Shown here in pieces: positions 14,331 to 19,715 of a stretch of 19,715 nt of DNA (positions within the stretch are counted from its first letter, which is position 1; the number at the start of each line of letters is the position of its first letter). The notes under the pieces were generated by a model, which was given only the letters and a program-made list of their open reading frames with translations, was not told the DNA's origin and did no database searches. Made by a program: the position numbers and the translations under genes. The stretch comes from Scytonema sp. UIC 10036 (GTDB taxonomy: Bacteria; Cyanobacteriota; Cyanobacteriia; Cyanobacteriales; Nostocaceae): assembly GCF_009725235.1 (NCBI RefSeq), contig NZ_WJFC01000243.1:1-19715 (forward strand), read 5' to 3'.

Positions 14331-14747
14331 ATGCTCAAGTATATTCCACTCATTGCACGCTCTTCACTCGCCTCCGTTTTTCTTGAATCTGGCGTCAATA
14401 AGATTTTGCATCCCGTTGCAACACAACAATTTATGGCTGCTCATGGAATGCCTTTCACCGGGCTATTCTTAGTCAGTGCGATTATCCTTGAACTAGTTGC
14501 TGGGCTATCAGTATTACTAGGTTATAAAGCTCGTTGGGGAGCGATCGCACTCATTAAATTTCTCATCACCGTCACATTCATTTTCCACACAAATTTTTCC
14601 GACCACATGCAAGTTGGTCAATTCATGAAGAATTTGGCTATTTTAGGAGGATTGATGATGGTCGTTCAATACGGAGCGGGTGCAGTGAGTTTTGACCACC
14701 GAACCACTTTAACAAATTCAAAAAAGGGATTAGGGGTCAGAGGTTAG
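14331..14747 (+). CDS. DoxX family membrane protein
   Basis: Integral membrane protein of 138 residues with about four hydrophobic segments (near 8-26, 43-64, 70-88 and 98-116). The N-terminal ARSSLASVFLESGVNKILHP and the central LELVAGLSVLLGYKARWGA are typical of the DoxX/DUF4870-like quinol oxidase subunit family. DoxX relatives occur with redox enzymes and thiol or radical stress systems, but their exact role is mostly open. The last ten residues (NSKKGLGVRG) and the stop codon are encoded by an STRR-like stretch that continues downstream, so the native C terminus may have been altered by repeat expansion. It starts 43 bp after the terminator. There is no strong Shine-Dalgarno sequence. 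Confidence 0.8.
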   Translation: MLKYIPLIARSSLASVFLESGVNKILHPVATQQFMAAHGMPFTGLFLVSAIILELVAGLSVLLGYKARWGAIALIKFLITVTFIFHTNFSDHMQVGQFMKNLAILGGLMMVVQYGAGAVSFDHRTTLTNSKKGLGVRG

Positions 14748-14902
14748 GGGCTAGAGAAAGGTGATTTTTTCATGATGAGCATTGTAAGCACTCGGCCATG
14801 AATGACTTGTAAATTTGAAAAAAGAATGCAATAGATATTTGGTTGAAATTAAGTCCCGGTAATGCTTTTTCAATCCAAAATCTAAAATCTAAAATCCAAA
14901 AT
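14716..14902. repeat. STRR-like stretches in the DoxX-ADH gap
   Basis: GGATTAGGGGTCAGAGGTTAGGGG (shown here in the order of its units GGATTAG, GGGTCAG, AGGTTAG) overlaps the end of the DoxX gene. A second array of CAAAATCTAAAATC copies lies at 14873-14902. The DNA between (14760-14870) shows nothing I recognise. Confidence 0.6.
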
Positions 14903-14927
14903 GGTATTACATTGAAAGAAGGCAATT

Positions 14928-15947
14928 ATGGGTTTAATGAAAGCAGTTCAGGTCAGCAGACCTGGTGGTGATTTTGAAATTGTCGAACGAGAAATTCCCG
15001 AACCCCAACACAATCAAGTCCGCGTCAAAATAGAAGCCTGTGGTATCTGCCATGGAGATGTCTTTGTCAAAGAAGGTTTTTGGCACGGACTAAAATATCC
15101 CCGCATACCAGGTCATGAGATTGTTGGATTTATTGATAAAGTCGGAGAAGGAGTTACCACTTGGCAGAAAGGGCAACGTGTAGGTGTTGGCTGGCATGGT
15201 GGGCATTGTTTCGAGTGCGAACCTTGTCTTCAAGGCGACTTTAGCAATTGCCAAAATTCTGCAATCACAGGAATAGATTTTGACGGCGGCTATGCAGAAT
15301 ATACAGTTGTACCAAGCTCAGCACTGGCTAGCATTCCAGATGACTTTAATTCAATTGAAGCAGCACCTTTATTATGTGCTGGAATTACAACCTTTAATGC
15401 CTTACGCAATTCTGGAGCAAGAGTAGGTGATGTTGTTGCCGTACAAGGAGTCGGCGGATTGGGACATTTAGCCCTTCAGTTTTCCCGTAAAATGGGTTTT
15501 AAAACTGTGGCAATATCACGCGGACAAGATAAGAAAACACTTGCTCTCAAAATGGGTGCAACAGACTACATTGACACCGAATTAGTTGATGCTGCACAAG
15601 CACTCATTGATATGGGGGGAGCAAAGGTTATCTTAGCCACAGCACCAAATAGCAAAGCAATGTCTTCTCTCGTTAATGGATTAGCTGTCAATGGCAAGCT
15701 CTTAATTGTAGGAGCATCAGGAGAACCATTAGAAATATCTCCAATCCAGTTAATTAAAGGTAGAAAATCCATTCAAGGATGGCATAGCGGACACGCTAAA
15801 GATTCAGAAGAAACCTTAAGCTTTTGTATGTTAAGTGAAATCCGCCCTCTCATTGAAGTCTTTTCATTAGAAAATGTTGCAGAAGCTTACAAACAAATGC
15901 TTTACAATAAAGCTCGTTTCCGAGTCGTTTTACAAATTTCTTCATAG
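14928..15947 (+). CDS. Zinc-dependent alcohol dehydrogenase
   Basis: Medium-chain dehydrogenase of 339 residues interconverting an alcohol and an aldehyde with NAD(P). The catalytic zinc ligands are Cys41 (GICHGD), His63 (PGHE) and Cys150 (PLLCAGIT). The structural zinc is held by Cys94, Cys97, Cys100 and Cys108 (HCFECEPCLQGDFSNC). The cofactor loop is GVGGLG (174-179). The length and motif set match the AdhP-type subgroup of bacterial ADHs. GAAGG precedes the ATG at 14928 with short spacing. A second ATG three codons on would give the family-typical MKAVQV start. Next to a threonine aldolase, which yields aldehydes, it could reduce the aldehyde product. A general fermentative or detoxifying role is equally possible. 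Confidence 0.92.
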   Translation: MGLMKAVQVSRPGGDFEIVEREIPEPQHNQVRVKIEACGICHGDVFVKEGFWHGLKYPRIPGHEIVGFIDKVGEGVTTWQKGQRVGVGWHGGHCFECEPCLQGDFSNCQNSAITGIDFDGGYAEYTVVPSSALASIPDDFNSIEAAPLLCAGITTFNALRNSGARVGDVVAVQGVGGLGHLALQFSRKMGFKTVAISRGQDKKTLALKMGATDYIDTELVDAAQALIDMGGAKVILATAPNSKAMSSLVNGLAVNGKLLIVGASGEPLEISPIQLIKGRKSIQGWHSGHAKDSEETLSFCMLSEIRPLIEVFSLENVAEAYKQMLYNKARFRVVLQISS

Positions 15948-15948
15948 A

Positions 15949-16061
15949 AAGTATGAAGGAGAAAGGAGAAAGGATGAAAAATGAGATTTTATCCTTCATA
16001 CTTCATACTTTATACCTCCCCCTTCATATTTTATATTTCATACTTCATACTTCACCCTTCA
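15949..16061. repeat. STRR arrays, GAAGGAGAAAGG and TACTTCA units
   Basis: A G/A-rich block (15953-15976) with AGTATGAAGGAG is followed by many TACTTCA/TATTTCA copies, complementary in part (ATCCTTCATACTT pairs with AAGTATGAAGGA). It fills the gap between the ADH and the next gene. Only 13 nt separate it from the next start codon, and no Shine-Dalgarno sequence is visible. Confidence 0.75.
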
Positions 16062-16074
16062 ATTGGTTAGAATT

Positions 16075-16611
16075 ATGAACACAATTGATACCGATTTTCT
16101 CAGCCAATTCAACGATCTGCCTTTCTTCTCGCTCCCAGAAAATCAGCGACAAAAACTGTTCTCTTATGGTAAAGTACGTAAAGTTCAATCGGGAGAAAGA
16201 TTGATTGAAGAAGGCACTACAGAGCCAATTCTTCTCATCCTTTTTGAAGGAATCTGCCAGGTTCGCAAACTTGCACCAGAACATGAATTGAGCCAATTTC
16301 AAGAAGTCACTTTGCGGCGTACAGTTGCTCCTGCGATTTTTGGTGAAATGTCTTTTCTTGAGAGCAGACCTCATTCATCTTCTGTAGTAGCTACAACATC
16401 TTGTTTGGTGTGGAAATTAACTTCTGAAGCATTCCACCGATTTATGGACGGAAATATTAATCTTGGTATCGCTCTCAAGCGCAGTTTTAGTTTTTTGATT
16501 GCACAGCGTTTACGCGAAACTGAAACAGCACTAGCCGCTATGCTTGTCTACCAAGACACGCTTTCCTTGAAATACAACGACATTAGTTTTGATGACTGTT
16601 CACAATCCTAA
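16075..16611 (+). CDS. Stand-alone cyclic-nucleotide-binding-fold protein
   Basis: Protein of 178 residues consisting of one CAP/PKA-type beta-roll (about 12-125) and a C-terminal helix (about 130-160). There is no helix-turn-helix, kinase or channel part. The phosphate-binding cassette is FGEMSFLESRPHSSSV (89-104): the FGE is kept, but the arginine that grips the cyclic phosphate is replaced by His100. Binding of cAMP or cGMP is therefore doubtful, and another ligand or a protein partner is possible. I use the ATG at 16075. A TTG at 16063 is in frame but has no ribosome site either. The next gene, a copper chaperone, follows after 12 nt, so the two are very likely cotranscribed. Confidence 0.82.
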   Translation: MNTIDTDFLSQFNDLPFFSLPENQRQKLFSYGKVRKVQSGERLIEEGTTEPILLILFEGICQVRKLAPEHELSQFQEVTLRRTVAPAIFGEMSFLESRPHSSSVVATTSCLVWKLTSEAFHRFMDGNINLGIALKRSFSFLIAQRLRETETALAAMLVYQDTLSLKYNDISFDDCSQS

Positions 16612-16623
16612 AAAGACATAACT

Positions 16624-16818
16624 ATGGCATTCCAATTAACAATTCCCAAAATGGCTTGTTCTGCTTGTGCAAACAAGATTACTAAAGCAATTCAAGCCAT
16701 CGATCCAAACGCTACAGTGCAAACAGATCCAAGAATAAAGCTTGTGAGCATTGCTACAAAAGTATCAGAAGTCACAATCAGGCAAGCACTAGTCACAATT
16801 GGTTATCCTGCCATTTAA
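16624..16818 (+). CDS. atx1: Atx1-like copper chaperone, single HMA domain
   Basis: Cytosolic metallochaperone of 64 residues, the exact size of cyanobacterial Atx1. The Cu(I) site MACSAC (10-15) provides Cys12 and Cys15. In Synechocystis Atx1 a histidine at position 61 in the last loop takes part in copper binding. Here the same position is Tyr61 (IGYPAI), as in CopZ and most ATPase HMA domains. It would pass Cu(I) to the P-type ATPase encoded 500 bp downstream. It starts 12 nt after the preceding gene without a clear Shine-Dalgarno sequence. The neighbours make copper the likely metal. Confidence 0.87.
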   Translation: MAFQLTIPKMACSACANKITKAIQAIDPNATVQTDPRIKLVSIATKVSEVTIRQALVTIGYPAI

Positions 16819-16822
16819 AAAG

Positions 16823-16900
16823 CATGAAGGATAAAAGATAAAAGAATACAAGGCTTATCCTTTATACTTCATCGTTCATACTTTACCCTTCAGTCTTCAA
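16823..16900. repeat. STRR-like stretch GATAAAA / TTCATACTT
   Basis: AAGGATAAAAGATAAAAG is followed by TTATCCTTTATACTTCATCG, partly complementary to each other, so a loose hairpin between the chaperone and PepSY-like genes is possible. It has the same flavour as the array at 15949-16061. Confidence 0.6.
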
Positions 16901-16922
16901 CCTTAAAGGAGCCAAATCACTT

Positions 16923-17210
16923 ATGGCAAATGTTTCATCTTTATTTCGCAAATACCATCGACAACTATCAATCATGGTATCTTTACCTCTGATGTTGATG
17001 GCTTTAACAGGAACTGTTTCACCTATCTTGGAAGAGATGCATTTTGATAGTGCAGTTAAAGTCATTCGGAAAATCCATAGTGGCAAGATTTTTTTTGGTA
17101 CTGGTTACGTAGTTTATTCAGCTCTAAGTGGTTTGGCATTGTTAGGGTTACTAGTGACTGGGTTTAGTATGCTACGGATGTTTGGGCGGAAAAATCTCAA
17201 GAAACAGTAA
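16923..17210 (+). CDS. Small PepSY-TM-like two-helix membrane protein
   Basis: Protein of 95 residues. An N-terminal FRKYHRQLSIMVSLPLMLM segment leads into helix 1 (about 15-36), a short loop contains VIRKIHSG, and helix 2 (about 60-84) ends in a basic tail (RKNLKKQ). The HR...TG pattern and the IHSG motif look like the first and last parts of PepSY-TM (iron-regulated/flavin-reductase-like) membrane proteins with the large external part missing. It may be a natural mini-version, since such short genes are found in cyanobacteria, or a deletion product. AAAGGAG lies 11 nt before the ATG, so it is probably translated. Being between a copper chaperone and a copper ATPase suggests a membrane role in metal or electron handling. 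Confidence 0.7.
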   Translation: MANVSSLFRKYHRQLSIMVSLPLMLMALTGTVSPILEEMHFDSAVKVIRKIHSGKIFFGTGYVVYSALSGLALLGLLVTGFSMLRMFGRKNLKKQ

Positions 17211-17296
17211 TCAGTGACCAGTGACCAATGACCACTAGTCACTGGTCACTGGTCACTGATTACTGGTCACTGATTACTGTTCACTGTTCACTGATT
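17207..17296. repeat. STRR array, AGTGACC / GGTCACT, head to head
   Basis: AGTGACCAGTGACCAATGACC (units of seven) is followed by the complementary ACTGGTCACTGGTCACTGATT units. The two halves pair as a long near-perfect hairpin. It begins at the stop codon of the PepSY-like gene. The ATPase gene's AAGGGG lies just after it. Confidence 0.85.
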
Positions 17297-17313
17297 TAAG
17301 GGGTTAATCTCAC

Positions 17314-19641
17314 ATGGAAACTCTCATATTAAAGTTAAGTGGTATGAGTTGTGCTGCTTGCGCCCACAGTGTTGAAGAAGTGATTCGTTCTGTACCTGGT
17401 GTATTGCAGTGCAATGTTAACTTTGGTGCAGAAATTGCTACTATTCGGTATGAAAAGTGGCGAACTAATCTAGAAAAAATTCAAGATGCCATTGATGCTG
17501 CTGGATACTCTTCTTACGCTCAATCAGATGAGGTTATAAATCCTGTTGAAGAAGATACAAAAAGTGCAGCTTATTTGGCAAAGTCGCGTAACCTTTCACG
17601 CAAATTAATATTTGCCAGTATCCACAGCTTCCAAATTTTTTTGGGATCGCTACCACACATGATGGGATTACACTTATCCTTTATTCCACCAGTTTTGGGC
17701 AATCATTGGGTACAGTTACTATTAGCAACTCCCGTACAGTTCTGGTGCGGTGCTCCCTTTTATCGTAATGCCTGGAAAGCTTTTAAACGTCGAGCGGCAA
17801 CAATGGATACATTAGTTGTTTTAGGGACGAGTGCAGCTTATTTTTATTCACTGTTTGTCACTATTTTTCCTGAATTATTTACATCTCATGGTTTAATGGC
17901 TGATGTGTATTATGAAGCAGCAACAGTTGTTATTACCTTAATTTTGTTAGGTCGATTGTTGGAACATCATGCCAAAAGCAAAACATACGAATCTATACGT
18001 AAATTGATTGGTTTGCAACCCAAAACTGCTTGTATTATCCGCGATAATGTAGAAATTAATATTCCAATTCAGGAAGTAGCTGTTGGTGATGTTATCTTGG
18101 TACGACCAGGAGAAAAAATTCCGGTAGATGGAGAAGTGATTGATGGAATTTCTTCTGTGGATGAAGCTATGATTACAGGTGAAAGTATGCCTGTCAAAAA
18201 ACAACCACTAGATGAAGTTATTGGTGCTACAATTAATAAAACAGGTGTTTTGATGTTCCGAGCAACGCGAGTGGGACGCGATACAGTACTGTCCCAAATT
18301 GTGAAGCTAGTGCAAGAAGCCCAAGGTTCAAAAGCACCAATTCAGCGCTTGGCAGATCGAGTAACAGGATGGTTTGTACCAGCAGTTATCGCGATCGCGA
18401 GCGTCACTTTTCTCATCTGGTTTAGTCTTGTGGGTAACCTCACCCTTGCCTTGATAACAGCAATAGGAGTACTGATTATAGCTTGTCCTTGCGCTTTAGG
18501 TTTAGCAACTCCTACATCAGTTATGGTAGGAACGGGCATAGGTGCAGAACATGGCATTTTAATCAAAGGGGCTGAAAGTTTAGAACTAACGCACAAAATA
18601 CAAACTATTGTGCTAGATAAAACTGGAACTCTCACAGAGGGAAAGCCAACAGTCACCGACTTTTTCACAGCTATTGGGACGCAAGACCATAACGAAATCA
18701 AGCTTCTTCAAATGGTAGCCGCAGTAGAACAGGATTCCGAACATCCTTTAGCTGAAGCAATAATTAAATACGCACAATCTCAAGGTATTGACACGCGAAA
18801 ACTCCAGTCTTTGCGAGCCAGAAACTTCCAAGCCTTTCCAGGGATGGGTATTCAAGGTGGAGTTTCAGGTTGTTTGGTTCAAATTGGAACACAACGTTGG
18901 CTAGAAGAACAAGGTATTAATACGTATAAATTCCACAAACAAAAAACTATTTTAGAAGCCGCAGGTAAAACCTTAGTATGGATTGCGGTAGATGGATCGA
19001 TTCAAGGCTTAGTTGGAATCTCTGATGCGTTAAAACCTTCATCAAAAGAAGTTGTCAGAAGACTCCAAAAAATGGGCTTAGAAGTTATCATGCTGACTGG
19101 AGACAATCGTGCATCTGCGATCGCAATTGCTCTACAACTGGGTATCAAGCGAGTGTTTGCAGAAGTTAGACCCGATCAAAAAGCTCAAGTCATTCAGTCC
19201 TTGCAGAGTGAGGGATTGGTGAGTAAGAACAGGGGATTGGGAAAACCATCGCCCGCCAATCGCCAACTGCTTGTCGCCATGGTAGGTGATGGTATTAATG
19301 ATGCACCCGCCCTAGCACAAGCAGATGTTGGGATTGCTATCGGAACTGGAACAGATGTTGCGATCGCGGCTAGCGATATCACCCTTATTTCTGGAGATTT
19401 AGAAGGAATCATCACAGCCATTCAATTAAGCCGTGCGACTATTCGCAACATTCGCCAAAATCTGCTTTTTGCCTTCATTTACAACCTAGCTGGAATTCCC
19501 ATCGCTACTGGAATTCTCTTTCCGTTCACCGGTTGGTTACTCAACCCAATTATTGCAGGAGCCGCAATGGCTTTTAGTTCATTTTCCGTCATTACTAATG
19601 CCTTACGCCTGCGGACATTTGAACCCAAAATTTATTTTTAG
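17314..19641 (+). CDS. copA: Copper-translocating P1B-type ATPase
   Basis: Membrane ATPase of 775 residues that moves Cu(I) out of the cytosol, either to the periplasm or into thylakoids (PacS/CtaA role). Seen: one N-terminal HMA domain with GMSCAAC (10-16), TGES (288-291) in the actuator domain, CPC (391-393) in the membrane site, DKTGT (435-439) with the phosphorylated Asp435, SEHP (475-478) in the nucleotide domain, and GDGINDAP (658-665). YN (723-724) and M752-AFSS in the last two helices are the P1B-1 signature for Cu(I). About 17 more residues than usual lie between SLQ and VAMVGDG (about 632-653). AAGGGG lies 10 nt before the ATG. It is the last gene of the copper module, and its promoter may lie within the PepSY-like gene or further upstream. 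Confidence 0.95.
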   Translation: METLILKLSGMSCAACAHSVEEVIRSVPGVLQCNVNFGAEIATIRYEKWRTNLEKIQDAIDAAGYSSYAQSDEVINPVEEDTKSAAYLAKSRNLSRKLIFASIHSFQIFLGSLPHMMGLHLSFIPPVLGNHWVQLLLATPVQFWCGAPFYRNAWKAFKRRAATMDTLVVLGTSAAYFYSLFVTIFPELFTSHGLMADVYYEAATVVITLILLGRLLEHHAKSKTYESIRKLIGLQPKTACIIRDNVEINIPIQEVAVGDVILVRPGEKIPVDGEVIDGISSVDEAMITGESMPVKKQPLDEVIGATINKTGVLMFRATRVGRDTVLSQIVKLVQEAQGSKAPIQRLADRVTGWFVPAVIAIASVTFLIWFSLVGNLTLALITAIGVLIIACPCALGLATPTSVMVGTGIGAEHGILIKGAESLELTHKIQTIVLDKTGTLTEGKPTVTDFFTAIGTQDHNEIKLLQMVAAVEQDSEHPLAEAIIKYAQSQGIDTRKLQSLRARNFQAFPGMGIQGGVSGCLVQIGTQRWLEEQGINTYKFHKQKTILEAAGKTLVWIAVDGSIQGLVGISDALKPSSKEVVRRLQKMGLEVIMLTGDNRASAIAIALQLGIKRVFAEVRPDQKAQVIQSLQSEGLVSKNRGLGKPSPANRQLLVAMVGDGINDAPALAQADVGIAIGTGTDVAIAASDITLISGDLEGIITAIQLSRATIRNIRQNLLFAFIYNLAGIPIATGILFPFTGWLLNPIIAGAAMAFSSFSVITNALRLRTFEPKIYF

Positions 19642-19715
19642 GTTAGTGGTTAGTGGTTAGTGGTTAGTGGTTAGTGGTTAGTGGTTAGTGGTTAGTGGTT
19701 AGTGGTTAGTGGTTA
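19641..19715. repeat. STRR array, unit TTAGTGG, cut by the window end
   Basis: About ten perfect head-to-tail copies of TTAGTGG begin directly at the copA stop codon and run to the last base. The perfection suggests recent slippage. The true length is unknown because the window ends inside it. Confidence 0.9.

Noticed and set aside
16063..16074. TTG start four codons upstream of the cNMP-fold gene
   Set aside because: No ribosome site, and the ATG at 16075 gives a normal N terminus.
17207..17296. Hairpin as an intrinsic terminator before copA
   Set aside because: It has a long stem but is made of STRR units, with no T run. It may slow transcription, but I cannot call it a terminator.

Overview
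The window looks like a chromosomal stretch of a filamentous, probably heterocyst-forming, cyanobacterium. The octamer GCGATCGC (HIP1) occurs about a dozen times by eye, mostly inside genes. Nearly every gap between genes holds short tandemly repeated (STRR) units of about seven bases. Several gaps also carry C-rich/G-rich or GTAGGTAGGGC-type inverted repeats of the kind scattered through Nostocales genomes. The protein families (multi-copy ClpP, an Atx1-like copper chaperone, a PacS/CtaA-like ATPase) fit. The species cannot be named from the sequence.

Left arm (1-3170), all on the minus strand: a secreted protein of unknown function, an extended-SDR NAD(P)-dependent epimerase-like protein, and a ClpP protease subunit. 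Next comes about 1.5 kb without a convincing gene (3121-4650). It holds a perfect 24-bp palindrome, a possible gene remnant, and a direct repeat just before the next gene.

Centre (4651-14237), all on the plus strand: an AraC-type response regulator with an altered receiver pocket, a feedback-type DAHP synthase (entry enzyme of the shikimate pathway), a FAD-dependent halogenase, a class I SAM methyltransferase, a threonine aldolase, a group A FAD monooxygenase and a bicupin protein that ends at a good intrinsic terminator. This reads as a small biosynthetic cluster for a tailored, probably chlorinated and methylated, aromatic metabolite. No NRPS, PKS or carrier protein is present in the window.

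Right arm (14331-19641), still on the plus strand: a DoxX membrane protein, a zinc alcohol dehydrogenase, a stand-alone cyclic-nucleotide-binding-fold protein, a 64-residue Atx1-like copper chaperone, a 95-residue two-helix PepSY-TM-like protein and a Cu(I) P1B-ATPase. The last genes form a copper-handling module directly behind the biosynthetic genes.

The most interesting reading is that the two halves belong together: shikimate supply, halogenation, methylation, C-C bond cleavage or formation and oxidation, placed next to copper delivery and a regulator that may work without phosphorylation. This link is inferred from gene order and strand only. Genes are separated by 12 to about 760 bp, often by repeat arrays, so more than one transcript is likely.
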